DNA of 64,000 nt from Verrucomicrobiia bacterium. Lineage in GTDB: Bacteria; Verrucomicrobiota; Verrucomicrobiia; Limisphaerales; UBA11358. Where the stretch lies: NCBI GenBank assembly GCA_031290985.1, contig JARLJW010000014.1, forward strand, positions 1 through 64,000. The letters run 5' to 3'. Of this stretch, positions 41,805 to 50,212 are shown in pieces. The notes beneath the pieces were generated by a model, which ran no database searches, was not told the DNA's origin, and saw only the letters and a list, made by a program, of their open reading frames with translations. Within the stretch, counting starts at the first letter, position 1. Each line of letters begins with the position of its first letter. Made by a program: the position numbers and the translations under genes.

Positions 41805-42003
41805 CGCGGCGGCTGACGCCCGATCCTACCCAGTGACATGATGGCGGCGTAAGCGGGGCGCGGCGATTACGCCGCTTCAATGTCCAAAGCGGCAGCCCGC
41901 GTAAAACACCCGGCACGCCGGCGTTTAGGACATTGCAACCGACTAAAATCCGCGCGCTGTTACCGTATTGTGCGGGCCTAAATAAAGCGTGCAGAACGCT
42001 CGC
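41805..42003. repeat. Intergenic repeat region between convergent genes (REP copy A at 41852-41888)
   Basis: No gene is visible. The stretch 41852-41888, read as its reverse complement, matches 50123-50160 over about 37 bases: GGACATTGAAGCGGCG, then a short spacer, CGCCGC and CCCCGCT. The core GCGGCG-4 nt-CGCCGC can fold back. A second partial copy (GCGTTTAGGACATTGCAA, about 41921-41938) lies next to it. This is a dispersed palindromic repeat, possibly also acting as transcription stop for the converging DUF1080 and GH76 genes. Confidence 0.6.
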
Positions 42004-45000
42004 TCAGGGTGAAGTGAGTCGAAAGAATTTCGCGTTCGCGTCCATGGGCAGGCTCACGTTGAACTGGCTGTTGTTCGTGCTGACGGCATTCGTGACCAGC
42101 GTCCATGCCAGCGGCGGCGTCAGGTTGGTGGCGGCGTAAAGCTTCCAGTCATTTGCCCAGCCGGGCCAGTTTAACACCAGCGCGCCCGCGCCGGCGGTCA
42201 TCCCCAACGGCGGCAACGGCAGCAGCACATTCGCCGCCGTGGAATAGTTCCCCGCGCCACAGGCGTCCGCACCCGTCACCTTGTAATAATTGGTCTGGCC
42301 GTTCGCCGCATTGGTATCCACGTAACTGCTGCCGGTCAGGCCGGTCGCGATCACCGAGTAGGACGCGCCGCCGTTGGTGGAACGCCACACACTGTAGCTC
42401 GCGGCACCGGCAATCATTGTCCAGTTCAGCGCGATCTGGCGGTTGCCGGCGACAGGGTTCACACCGGCGGGGGCCGACGGTACCGCGCCGCCGGTCAGGC
42501 CGTACTTGCATTTCAACGCCTTCTCCTGACCGAACCGGTCGACATCCGTGAGCGCCGAATTATAAATCTGCACCTCGGCAATGTCGCCGGTCAGAAAATT
42601 GTTCAACACCCCCTGCCCGCCCAGCACCAGAAAATTGGGCGCGGTCAGGGACTGCGTGCCGCCAATCTGCCCCGTTTGCTGCACGCCGTCCACATAGAGA
42701 CTGTCGAATCCGTTGCTCCGGGTCCGTTTGAAGGTGACCACGTGCGGTACATTATTGGCGTAACCGGTGCCCGAAGCCGCCGTTTTATCCGGGTTGCCGG
42801 TCCCGGCGAGGACCTGGCCGTTGGCATTGAGCGAGATGCCAAAATCATTCACCGAGCCGCTCTGTTCGCCATTGACCAGCCCGGCGCCGCTCCAGAAATC
42901 CGTGCCGGTGCCGATGCCCGAGGCGCTCTTGAAAACGCAGATGATGGTGAAGTCGTCCTGCACGGGACGGTAGAACCACAGATAGCTGCTGTTGGCGGCA
43001 TTGAAACGGACCACGGGCAAGCCGTTGATCGCGCCCGTCACGTAGGTCGGCTGGTTGCCGGCGGTGGCCTGAAAAGCATTGTAGCCGTTGCCGCTGGCGT
43101 CCGGCCAGAGGCTCACGCCCGCGCCACTGCTGAGGCCGGTGAGGGCATCGGCCTTGAACCACGCGGCGAGGGCCAGCGGACTGGCGGAGACCTCAGCGGA
43201 ATTCGCGCCTTCGCCCGCGGCATTCACGGGCGACACGACGTAATAATACGTGTGGCTGTTGGTGCTGGTGGCATCAATGAAAGTCGTCGTGCTGACATTG
43301 GTGATGGTCGCATACGGCCCGCCCACGACGAGCGAGCGCTTGACGTTGTAGCTCGTGGCCAGCGGCGCCTCCGCCCAGCTCAATTGAATCGCGGCGTTGC
43401 CGGCCGTGGCGACGAGATTGGTCGGCGCACCCGGCGGCAAAGCGATGCTGTTCGAATACAGCGCGGCGACTTCACCGCTGCTGAGCGTGCGGCTGAAAAT
43501 TCTCACGTCGTCCAGGCTGCCGTTGAAATAGCCGCCCCCGGAAGCATGGGCGCCGAACAGGATCCGGGCGGTGGCGTCCAGCGTGTTCCGGTTCGCGGTG
43601 CCGGTGGCCTGCAGCGCACCGTCCACATACACGCTGATGACGCCGGTGACCTGCTGCCGCGTCGCCACGCAATGATGCCAGACGCCGTTATTGATCGTGC
43701 TGGTCGAAACAATCGTCGTGTCGGGATTGCCCACTCCGAAAGCAAACTTGCCGCCAACCAGGCCGGTGCCGAAATCATCATTGCTGAGCGGCGCATCGGC
43801 ATCGACCAACCCCACGCCGTTGTACCACTGGCCGGAGCCGGTCGCCTGGGAAGTTTTGACCCAGAACGCGATGCTGAAATCGTTGCAGACCGGGTTGGTG
43901 ATCTGGACCGAGCTGTTGACGCCGTTGAAAACAAGGCAGCCGCTGAAGCGTCCGCCACTGCTGTTCCACGTGGCGTTGTTGACCACGCCATTGTTGCTGC
44001 TGCCATTGGCGTCGACGGCCACGGTGCCGCTCGTGGCATCCAACGGATAATAGCCGGCGGGATTGGCGGGGATGGATTGCGCGGCCGCCCCCTGCGTCGG
44101 GTCTGCCGCCTGCAAAATTTCGAACGACGAAATGCAATCCCAAGAATAGAAATTGGTGCCCGCCGGGGTGGGATGGTACCACTGGCACCAGGACAAGTTG
44201 TCGGCAGTCCGGCGGATGTTCCACGCGGCGACGGCATTCGTTTGCAGCCACGGTTCGTAGGTGCCTTGCAGATTACGGTTCTTCATGAACCGGACAAACC
44301 AGCGATAGAAGATGGCGTTGAACCCGGAGTTGTTGCCGGCGATGCCGTATTCAGGAAGGATGCCGCCGCCGGACATGAAGAGCATCGTGTATTGCGCCGC
44401 GAGTTTGGCGTCGTTGGTCTGGGCCAGGAAATTGGCCGCGCCGATGAAGGTGCCCTGGTTATAGCTGCTGGCCCAGGTGCTCAGCACGCTGTTGGTGCCG
44501 ATGTTGTCGTAGATCTGCCCGTTGCCGGAGTTGAAAAGTACCGAACGTTCCCAGGCGTAGATGTTGGTGGCCTTGTTCAGATAATTCGTGTCGCCGTAGA
44601 CCTGGTACAGCAGATACGCGGCGATCGCACCCGGGCCGTTGACACAGGCATTTTTGGATTGCCGGTCGCTGTTGCGCCAGTAGAGACCGCCGCCAAGATT
44701 CGTGGACCAGGCGCGCGCATAGCAGGCGTCGAAGTTCGCCTTGGCGATGGCGCAATAATTCGTGTTGCCGGTGGCCACGCCGCCCCGCGCAAAGGCCATC
44801 ACCGCCCACATGATGTCATCGTTGTAATCGTTGTAGGTCCAGTCGACGCCGTTGTAGCTCATGAATCCGTTCAGGAGATTCGTGATCATGCCGCGGGCGA
44901 CGGTGTTGGAATTCCATTCCCAGGCGTCGATGTAACATTCGATCATGTTCGCCTGGCCCCAAAAGTAGGCTTCGCCGCCCGTCTGCGTATCCTTGATGTA

Positions 45001-45150
45001 GCCATTCGTCCCCTTCTGCATATAAAACGCCGAATTATAGGCGCTGAAGAGGGTGTTGGCATCTTTTGGCGTATAAGCCCGGGCGGAAAAAAGCAGCAGT
45101 AATTGCGAAAGTAAAATAGCCAGCCACACCAGATGTCTTTTAAGAATCAT
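42004..45150 (-). CDS. Secreted GH76 family glycoside hydrolase with LamG-FN3-LamG-FN3 modules
   Basis: The 1048-aa protein has a signal peptide (about 1-25). A GH76 domain (about 28-350) follows, a family of endo-alpha-1,6-mannanases. The catalytic Asp pair is visible as D111-D112 in YNDYNDDIMW, with EAYFWGQANMIE and the aromatic-rich cleft residues. Then come a laminin-G/concanavalin-like domain (about 365-560), an FN3 domain (about 565-650), a second LamG-like domain (about 655-880), another FN3 (about 885-970) and a C-terminal module ending NAKFFRLTSP. The extra modules probably bind glycans or anchor the enzyme. The end module resembles those of other secreted proteins in this window. 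No partner gene of a utilisation locus is adjacent, but DUF1080 and GH5 genes lie within 8 kb. Confidence 0.85.
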   Translation of the reverse strand: MILKRHLVWLAILLSQLLLLFSARAYTPKDANTLFSAYNSAFYMQKGTNGYIKDTQTGGEAYFWGQANMIECYIDAWEWNSNTVARGMITNLLNGFMSYNGVDWTYNDYNDDIMWAVMAFARGGVATGNTNYCAIAKANFDACYARAWSTNLGGGLYWRNSDRQSKNACVNGPGAIAAYLLYQVYGDTNYLNKATNIYAWERSVLFNSGNGQIYDNIGTNSVLSTWASSYNQGTFIGAANFLAQTNDAKLAAQYTMLFMSGGGILPEYGIAGNNSGFNAIFYRWFVRFMKNRNLQGTYEPWLQTNAVAAWNIRRTADNLSWCQWYHPTPAGTNFYSWDCISSFEILQAADPTQGAAAQSIPANPAGYYPLDATSGTVAVDANGSSNNGVVNNATWNSSGGRFSGCLVFNGVNSSVQITNPVCNDFSIAFWVKTSQATGSGQWYNGVGLVDADAPLSNDDFGTGLVGGKFAFGVGNPDTTIVSTSTINNGVWHHCVATRQQVTGVISVYVDGALQATGTANRNTLDATARILFGAHASGGGYFNGSLDDVRIFSRTLSSGEVAALYSNSIALPPGAPTNLVATAGNAAIQLSWAEAPLATSYNVKRSLVVGGPYATITNVSTTTFIDATSTNSHTYYYVVSPVNAAGEGANSAEVSASPLALAAWFKADALTGLSSGAGVSLWPDASGNGYNAFQATAGNQPTYVTGAINGLPVVRFNAANSSYLWFYRPVQDDFTIICVFKSASGIGTGTDFWSGAGLVNGEQSGSVNDFGISLNANGQVLAGTGNPDKTAASGTGYANNVPHVVTFKRTRSNGFDSLYVDGVQQTGQIGGTQSLTAPNFLVLGGQGVLNNFLTGDIAEVQIYNSALTDVDRFGQEKALKCKYGLTGGAVPSAPAGVNPVAGNRQIALNWTMIAGAASYSVWRSTNGGASYSVIATGLTGSSYVDTNAANGQTNYYKVTGADACGAGNYSTAANVLLPLPPLGMTAGAGALVLNWPGWANDWKLYAATNLTPPLAWTLVTNAVSTNNSQFNVSLPMDANAKFFRLTSP

Positions 45151-45413
45151 TAAATTGGCAATACGACAACCAACGCAATCCGCTTCAAGTCCTGAAACAA
45201 AATTCCGTGGATGTCAGAAGGTAGCCGATAATGCAGAAAAGTCCCTGTGGCATAAAACGGCCACGCCCGGGAATCATTGCGGAGTCATAAACCGGCGGCA
45301 AACCATCCTCCGACCTTTACTCCAAGCGCATCCTGTCGCAGCCCCGTTTGGAGTTCCGCCTTTAAGGCGGTTCGGGGCGCCATCCTCCATCTTCGATTCT
45401 CGCCCCCCGCCCT
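45151..45413. other. Intergenic region with a GC palindrome
   Basis: No gene is visible. A perfect palindrome, CCGCCTTTAAGGCGG (45356-45370), sits in the sequence GAGTTCCGCC...GGTTCGGGGC. It looks like another dispersed REP family and could also end transcripts of the isomerase gene, whose stop codon is 43 bp away. Confidence 0.5.
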
Positions 45414-46325
45414 CTATTCCTCGCCCCAAATTTTCTTCAGATGCGCAATCCCCCGGTGCACCGATTCCAGCGGCACCTTCGGGCTCAATTCAAACACCTT
45501 GATGTGCTCCGGTTTGACGTATGGCTTTAGCGCCGCGAAATCGATATGGCCCCCGCCGGTGGGGAAATGGTCGCGGGCCGGCGCCTTCACATCGTGCAGA
45601 TGGAACCCGGCCAGCCGGTCGGCGAGCGCGGCCAGGTGCTGGACGTGGTTGATGAAGCCAAGGTCTTCCTTGATCTGTGCGTGGCCGGTGTCATGCCAGT
45701 AATACACCGGCGCGGGAAACTCCTTCAGCAGCGTGGCAAAGTCGGATTCCACCGGCAGTTCCTCGACCGCCTCGCGGATTTCGATGCCCAGCTTGAGGCC
45801 GCGGGATTTCGCCTGCCCCACCAGTTCGCGCAGCATGTCCTTGGAACGGTCGTAGAATTTTTTCTTCTTCGCCTCGCGCGCGGCGTTCGCCTCCTCGACA
45901 AATTTTTGAAACTTGGGCGTGCCTTTTTCGCCGCGCTCCAGCAGCTCCTTCAGCTTCCCGGTGTAATCCTTGAGGTCCATGCTGCCGAAATGCAGCACCA
46001 CCAGCGGCGCGCCGACGCGCTGGGCGAATTCGAAGGTGTTGAGGGTGTGCTTGAGCGCGAGCTGGCGGTCGCGTTCGCGTTCCGAGGAGAACTCGTACAG
46101 GTTCGGCGACGGGCCGGTGACCCCCACGGGCAGCGGGCAGAAATTGTGCAGCGTGGAAATCTTGATGTCGCCCGCCTTCACCGCCTCGAGGATGCCGGGC
46201 ATGAGGCTGATGCGGATGCCGTGGCTCAGCTCGGCATGTTCAAAACCCAGTTCGCGGATTTCGCGCAGCATGGCGCGGCCATCGGTATGACGGGCGGAAT
46301 TCCAGCAGGTGGAAAAGGAGTACAT
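45414..46325 (-). CDS. Sugar phosphate isomerase/epimerase-like TIM barrel protein
   Basis: The 303-aa protein fits the AP-endonuclease-2/xylose-isomerase-like TIM barrel family: YSFSTCWNSARH at the start, ELGFEHAELSHG, APLVVLHFGS, GLKLGIEIRE (metal-binding Glu), YYWHDTGHAQI (Asp/His ligands), GFHLHDVKAP (His ligand) and IKVFELSP. Such enzymes isomerise or epimerise sugars using a divalent metal. The substrate is unknown. ATG 46325 matches where the domain begins. An upstream GTG at 46388 would translate a terminator hairpin. The start lies directly behind the T-run of the rpsU terminator and has no ribosome site. A helix rich in Lys/Glu (about 140-165) is an insertion in the barrel. Confidence 0.8.
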   Translation of the reverse strand: MYSFSTCWNSARHTDGRAMLREIRELGFEHAELSHGIRISLMPGILEAVKAGDIKISTLHNFCPLPVGVTGPSPNLYEFSSERERDRQLALKHTLNTFEFAQRVGAPLVVLHFGSMDLKDYTGKLKELLERGEKGTPKFQKFVEEANAAREAKKKKFYDRSKDMLRELVGQAKSRGLKLGIEIREAVEELPVESDFATLLKEFPAPVYYWHDTGHAQIKEDLGFINHVQHLAALADRLAGFHLHDVKAPARDHFPTGGGHIDFAALKPYVKPEHIKVFELSPKVPLESVHRGIAHLKKIWGEE

Positions 46326-46334
46326 ATTAAAAAA

Positions 46335-46362
46335 CCGGGCGCATTCTAACGAATGCGCCCGG
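46335..46362 (-). terminator. Intrinsic terminator after rpsU
   Basis: A perfect 12-bp stem, CCGGGCGCATTC (46335-46346) and GAATGCGCCCGG (46351-46362), closes a 4-nt loop. On the minus strand it is followed at once by TTTTTTAAT. The ATG of the isomerase begins just after the T-run, so read-through would control that gene. Confidence 0.9.
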
Positions 46363-46395
46363 CGGTGAAAATGCAAATCACGGACCACTCAACGA

Positions 46396-46602
46396 CTAAT
46401 CGTCAGCGTGGCGTGCGGAAAGCATGGCGGAGAAACGGGCGACTTTTTCCTTCCGGCGGCGGACGGCCGAGGGTTTCTCGAATTGCCGACGCATACGGAT
46501 GACTTTGAGCGTGCCTTCGCGGTCGACTTTTTTCTTAAGCCGGCGCAACGCACGTTCCACAGGTTCACCTTTTTTTAGTTTGATCTCTGTCAATGCACTC
46601 AC
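46396..46602 (-). CDS. rpsU: Small ribosomal subunit protein bS21
   Basis: The 68-aa basic protein matches bS21: EIKLKKGEPVERALRRLKKK, VDREGTLKVIRMRRQFEKPS and the Arg/Lys-rich end of the conserved region. It binds the 30S platform near the anti-Shine-Dalgarno region of 16S rRNA and aids initiation. The reported start is a GTG at 46602. A TTG at 46593 (giving MTEIKLKK) has the better spaced GAGGAA ribosome site, 9 nt away, and may be the true start. It is transcribed alone, with its own promoter, a leader hairpin and a terminator. Confidence 0.95.
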   Translation of the reverse strand: MSALTEIKLKKGEPVERALRRLKKKVDREGTLKVIRMRRQFEKPSAVRRRKEKVARFSAMLSARHADD

Positions 46603-46624
46603 TTCCTCTCTGGGGGCGGGCCAA

Positions 46625-46641
46625 AACCGCCACTGGCGGTT
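46625..46641 (-). promoter_or_regulatory. Hairpin in the rpsU leader
   Basis: AACCGCCA-C-TGGCGGTT is a perfect inverted repeat about 22 nt upstream of the rpsU start. Outer GCGGG/CCCGC bases can lengthen it. A leader hairpin this close to the ribosome site could control translation, as is common for ribosomal protein mRNAs, but that is inference. Confidence 0.5.
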
Positions 46642-46662
46642 CCCGCAAAATTAGGAGCGCAG

Positions 46663-46690
46663 AGAATAGGTATTTCCCCCGTGAAGTCAA
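46663..46690 (-). promoter_or_regulatory. Sigma-70-type promoter of rpsU
   Basis: On the minus strand TTGACT (46685-46690) and TATTCT (46663-46668) are separated by 16 bp. This is a near-consensus housekeeping promoter. The predicted start point near 46655 gives a leader of about 55 nt that contains the hairpin at 46625-46641. Confidence 0.7.
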
Positions 46691-46691
46691 T

Positions 46692-46711
46692 GACTTTAAC
46701 CGACTTTAACC
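46692..46711 (-). repeat. Tandem 10-bp direct repeat next to the rpsU -35 box
   Basis: GACTTTAACC occurs twice without spacer, ending 1 bp from the -35 hexamer. One helical turn per repeat suits a protein binding one face of DNA, or an AT-containing upstream promoter element. Confidence 0.55.
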
Positions 46712-46906
46712 GGCGGCTATTTGGATAATACGCCCTGACTGCGGAGCGCCGGGCACCGCCCCGGCGCAAAGTTATTGCCGGGAACGTCGGCATTTTGCTT
46801 ATGATACCCACCAATTACCCATTCAAAATCTGTTCTCCGGCACCTTCCCTGGCGATAAATTTGACACGTTTGCAGCCGCCTGGCTTACGTCCCGCGCCAA
46901 AAAACC

Positions 46907-46930
46907 TGTCACAACCCGCTTTCGGCGGAC
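46907..46930 (+). promoter_or_regulatory. Candidate ECF-type -35 element upstream of the sigma gene
   Basis: TGTCACA at 46907-46913 resembles the -35 element reported for some ECF groups and lies 30 bp before the sigma factor ATG. A clear matching -10 (CGTC) is not visible. TTGACA at 46861-46866 is an alternative housekeeping -35. Autoregulation is possible but not shown. Confidence 0.3.
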
Positions 46931-46942
46931 ATTATCAGGTAA

Positions 46943-48760
46943 ATGCCCGAACCGGATGACATCACGCTGTTAAGACAATATGTCGGAGGGGATGAATCCG
47001 CTTTCACGACGCTCTTTGAGCGGCATGTCCATCTGGTCTATTCCGTCGCGTTGCGGCAGACCCGCAATCCGTCTCATGCCGAGGAAATCACCCAGGCGGT
47101 TTTCATCCTGCTCGCGCGGAAGGCAAAATCACTAAGCCCAAAGACCGTATTGTCCGGCTGGCTCTATCAGGTGGCGCGGCTGACCACGGCCAACCTCATA
47201 AAACGTGAAATCCGCCGCCAGCGCCGCGAACAGGAGGTGTATATGCAAACCTTGACCGGACCCGACACGTCGCAATGGGAACAAATATCACCCTTGCTGG
47301 ATGAGGCCATGGGCCGGCTGGGCGAACAGGACCGCAACGCCATCGTGCTGCGCTTCTTTGAAAACCGGACGCCGCAGGCTGTGGCCGCGGCGTTAAAACT
47401 GAATGAAGTAACGGCCCGCAAACGCGTGAGCCGCGCCTTGGAAAAGTTGCGGACCGGTTTCGCCAAGCGCGGCGTGGTATTGACGACGGCAATCATTGCC
47501 GGAACTATTTCAGGCCATTCCGTCCAGGCCGCGCCCGCGGCGCTGGCCAATTCCGCCACCGCCATCGCGATTGCCAAAGGCGCGGTTGCCAGCGTTCCGA
47601 CTTTGGCCCTCGCCAAAACCACGCTTGTTGCCCTGACCATGAAAACAAAAACTATCGTTGCCACCGCCATCATTGGCACCCTCATTCTGGGCGCGGGCGT
47701 TGGCGGTGTTTATGCCGCCTGGCATCATGAAATGGCCGGCATTACTTTCGCTGCGAAGCCGCCCCTGGCGTTCGCCAATTCCATCTTCAAGCCGGATGGC
47801 GATCGCGATGGTTCTTTTACCGTTGATTTGGACACAAACACGCTGCGCACCAGCACTTCCGCCCCGGCCATCCATATCAAAGGCCCGATTGGCGCGGCCG
47901 CGAATGGCGCCCTGCTGAACAATAACCGCGCCTCCTGGAACTCCGACAATTCCGCTTCCACCCTGTGCGTGGTCGGCCCGGGTTCGCCGCTTCTGGGCAG
48001 GCATATTTGCGTCACCGGCTGGCTCAAAACCAGCAACGTGCAAAAGTGGGCCAGCGCATTTTTGCTGATTCCCACAATCAATGTTAAATCCAAAGGCTGG
48101 TCACGGGTTGATAGCATGAGCGACCGCCCGATTCTCGGCACGACGGACTGGCAACCGGTGAAATTTGTCACGGACGTTCCCAACGAACCCTGCGCGATTT
48201 ATTTCGGGCCGGATCTTTACGGTCCGGGTGAACTCTGGGGCGACGATTTTCATATCAGCCTGGCTGACCCCGACGAGCCGATCACCGACGACCGTGCCTG
48301 GCGCCAATCCTTTACCAGTGCGCATGACTATCCCATGACGACCGACCTCGCCAATACCCATGACGGCAGCCCCTCCCTTTGCTTTACTTACGCCGGGCCG
48401 GCCAGCGCCCCGGCCAATTCATTTGCCTGGTTTGGTCATACGATCCACTACCCGGAAAGTGAAAGATATGCGGGCCATACCGTGCGCCTGAGCGGCTGGA
48501 TAAAAACTCAAAACGTCTCCAACCATGTGCAACCGCAAATCCGTCCGTTGTCCGGATTGATGCAAAGAGACTCCAAGCTCCTGGCGCAAGACAGCATGGT
48601 GTCGGACAACCGCCTCCGGGGCACGTTGAATTGGACGCCCTTCTCCGTGACCTGCGAGATACCTAAAAACACCGGTCACATCGTAACCAGCTTTCTATTT
48701 TGGGGCGGCGGCAAGATCTGGATTGACACCAACTCCCTGGCGCTGACCATTGTGAAATAA
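46943..48760 (+). CDS. ECF sigma factor fused to a membrane segment and two beta-sandwich domains
   Basis: The 605-aa protein starts with a complete ECF sigma factor: region 2 (about 8-85; YSVALRQTRNPSHAEEITQAVF, SGWLYQVAR) and region 4 (about 120-178; LGEQDRNAIVLRFFENRTPQAVAAAL...RKRVSRALEKL). Two hydrophobic segments follow, at about 178-200 (ending SVQAAPA) and about 237-260 (IVATAIIGTLILGAGVGG). The rest is two related beta-rich domains (about 275-430 and 435-605) with matching pieces GWLKTSNV/GWIKTQNV and GELWGDDFHISL/GGKIWIDTNSLAL. They look like carbohydrate-binding jelly rolls. ECF factors are normally about 180-200 aa and are held by a separate anti-sigma. I infer a built-in sensor or membrane tether. 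GH5 gene follows 54 bp downstream. The C-part could act after proteolytic release. Confidence 0.85.
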   Translation: MPEPDDITLLRQYVGGDESAFTTLFERHVHLVYSVALRQTRNPSHAEEITQAVFILLARKAKSLSPKTVLSGWLYQVARLTTANLIKREIRRQRREQEVYMQTLTGPDTSQWEQISPLLDEAMGRLGEQDRNAIVLRFFENRTPQAVAAALKLNEVTARKRVSRALEKLRTGFAKRGVVLTTAIIAGTISGHSVQAAPAALANSATAIAIAKGAVASVPTLALAKTTLVALTMKTKTIVATAIIGTLILGAGVGGVYAAWHHEMAGITFAAKPPLAFANSIFKPDGDRDGSFTVDLDTNTLRTSTSAPAIHIKGPIGAAANGALLNNNRASWNSDNSASTLCVVGPGSPLLGRHICVTGWLKTSNVQKWASAFLLIPTINVKSKGWSRVDSMSDRPILGTTDWQPVKFVTDVPNEPCAIYFGPDLYGPGELWGDDFHISLADPDEPITDDRAWRQSFTSAHDYPMTTDLANTHDGSPSLCFTYAGPASAPANSFAWFGHTIHYPESERYAGHTVRLSGWIKTQNVSNHVQPQIRPLSGLMQRDSKLLAQDSMVSDNRLRGTLNWTPFSVTCEIPKNTGHIVTSFLFWGGGKIWIDTNSLALTIVK

Positions 48761-48813
48761 ACCCATTGGACGTCCAATATGCGGATGACCGCACTGACCG
48801 TCCCCGAAGCAAA

Positions 48814-50046
48814 ATGGCCAATCGCGTTCCATTCCTCATTTGTGTTTTCGTTCTCCTGGTCAGGGCCGGCCTGGCATCTGGAACGAACGATGCCGTGGTT
48901 TTGGCGCCGGGCCGGCCGCTGGCCTGGATTCGGACCAGCGCGGATAAGACCCACTTCGTCGGCGACGGGACCGGCCAGCGTTTTGTGCCCTGGGGATTCA
49001 ACTATGATCACGATGATGCGGGCCGGATCCTGGAAGATTATTGGGCCGGCAATTGGGCCAAGGTCACGAATGATTTCCGGGAGATGAAGCTTCTGGGCGC
49101 AAACGTGGTGCGCATCCCGCCGCAGTTGTTCTGCCTCATGAAATCACCCGGGCAACCCGATGCGACCAATCTCGCCCGCCTGGGCATGGTGGTGCGGCTG
49201 GCGGAAGCGAACGGACTTTACCTGGATGTCACCGGGCTGGGCTATTACCACAAGGACGAGATGCCAGCCTATGACGCCATGGACGAAGCCGCCCGCTGGC
49301 AGGTCCAGGCGCGCTGCTGGCGCGCGGTGGCCGAGGTCTGCAAAGACAGTCCCGCCATTTTTTGTTACGACTTGATGAACGAACCCGTCCCCTCCGGCGA
49401 CCGCCCGGGCGACTGGCTTCCCGGCCAACCGATGGGCAATTTCTATTTTGTGCAACGGCTGACGACCGACATGCGCGGCCGCACGGAGGCGGAGGTGGCC
49501 AAAGCCTGGATTGCCGAGATGTCCGCCGCCATCCGCGCCGTTGACAAGCGGCACATGATCACCGTCGGTCTGGCTGCGTGGGAAGCGTCTTTTGGCCCGG
49601 GAGCCAGGTCCGCGTTTTGCGATCCGGAGGTATCCGCGGGGCTCGATTTTATGTCCGTTCATTATTATCCCCGGCCGGGGAAATTGGACGAGGACCTGGC
49701 CATCCTCAAACACTATGCCATCGGCAAACCGCTGGTCATTGAAGAAATTTCCCCACTTTCGGCGGACGCTGAAACCACGGCGGAATTCATCCGCCGGTCA
49801 AAGCCGGAGGCCAATGGCTGGATCAGCTTTTATTGGGGCAAGACGCCCGGGGAATATGACCAGGAACCGGGCATCCGGGCCGCTGTGGTGGGCGGTTGGT
49901 TGCGCCATTTCTGCGCGCTTCGCGGAGAAATGTTGGGCGGCAATCCGGCCGGACCTGATGCGTCGAACCGCGCGCCGGCCGCCCCCAAGACCGGTCCGGG
50001 CAGTTTAGATGATTTGCCCCGGGTCCAGGCGGGCACGGTTCACTGA
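48814..50046 (+). CDS. Secreted glycoside hydrolase family 5-like (cellulase fold)
   Basis: The 410-aa protein has a signal peptide ending GLASG and a (beta/alpha)8 glycosidase domain. Motifs are FVPWGFNYDHDD, GANVVRIPPQLF, the acid/base Glu about E190 in YDLMNEPV, the HYYPRPG strand, and the nucleophile Glu about E311 in LVIEEIS. These fit clan GH-A, GH5-like enzymes acting on beta-mannan or beta-glucan type polymers. The subfamily and substrate cannot be fixed. ATG 48814 starts the signal peptide. An upstream ATG-like start at 48766 would add 16 polar residues in front of it. It follows the sigma-factor gene closely and may be its target. The C-terminal about 30 residues are Pro/Ala/Gly-rich and probably disordered. 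Confidence 0.8.
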   Translation: MANRVPFLICVFVLLVRAGLASGTNDAVVLAPGRPLAWIRTSADKTHFVGDGTGQRFVPWGFNYDHDDAGRILEDYWAGNWAKVTNDFREMKLLGANVVRIPPQLFCLMKSPGQPDATNLARLGMVVRLAEANGLYLDVTGLGYYHKDEMPAYDAMDEAARWQVQARCWRAVAEVCKDSPAIFCYDLMNEPVPSGDRPGDWLPGQPMGNFYFVQRLTTDMRGRTEAEVAKAWIAEMSAAIRAVDKRHMITVGLAAWEASFGPGARSAFCDPEVSAGLDFMSVHYYPRPGKLDEDLAILKHYAIGKPLVIEEISPLSADAETTAEFIRRSKPEANGWISFYWGKTPGEYDQEPGIRAAVVGGWLRHFCALRGEMLGGNPAGPDASNRAPAAPKTGPGSLDDLPRVQAGTVH

Positions 50047-50084
50047 AATTTTCAAAGTTTCAAAATGCGGGAAAACCCAGTTGT

Positions 50085-50212
50085 TATTGAGGCTCGCGCG
50101 ATACGGTGACGGCGCGCGGGCGTTTGGGACATTGAAGCGGCGCAAACGCCGCTCCCCGCTCGCGCCGCCACCGGATCACTACACGGATCACTACATTGTA
50201 CGAGCCTCAATA
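50085..50212. repeat. 128-bp MITE-like element with perfect 12-bp terminal inverted repeats
   Basis: TATTGAGGCTCG (50085-50096) and CGAGCCTCAATA (50201-50212) are perfect inverted ends. Inside lie a REP core shared with 41852-41888 (50123-50160) and a tandem pair GGATCACTAC (about 50173-50194). It encodes nothing. I see no clear target duplication. It may be a non-autonomous mobile element or a composite REP structure. Confidence 0.55.

Noticed and set aside
41933-42139. 68-aa plus-strand frame between the DUF1080 and GH76 genes
   Set aside because: Half of it is antisense to the GH76 end and the rest is REP-like DNA.
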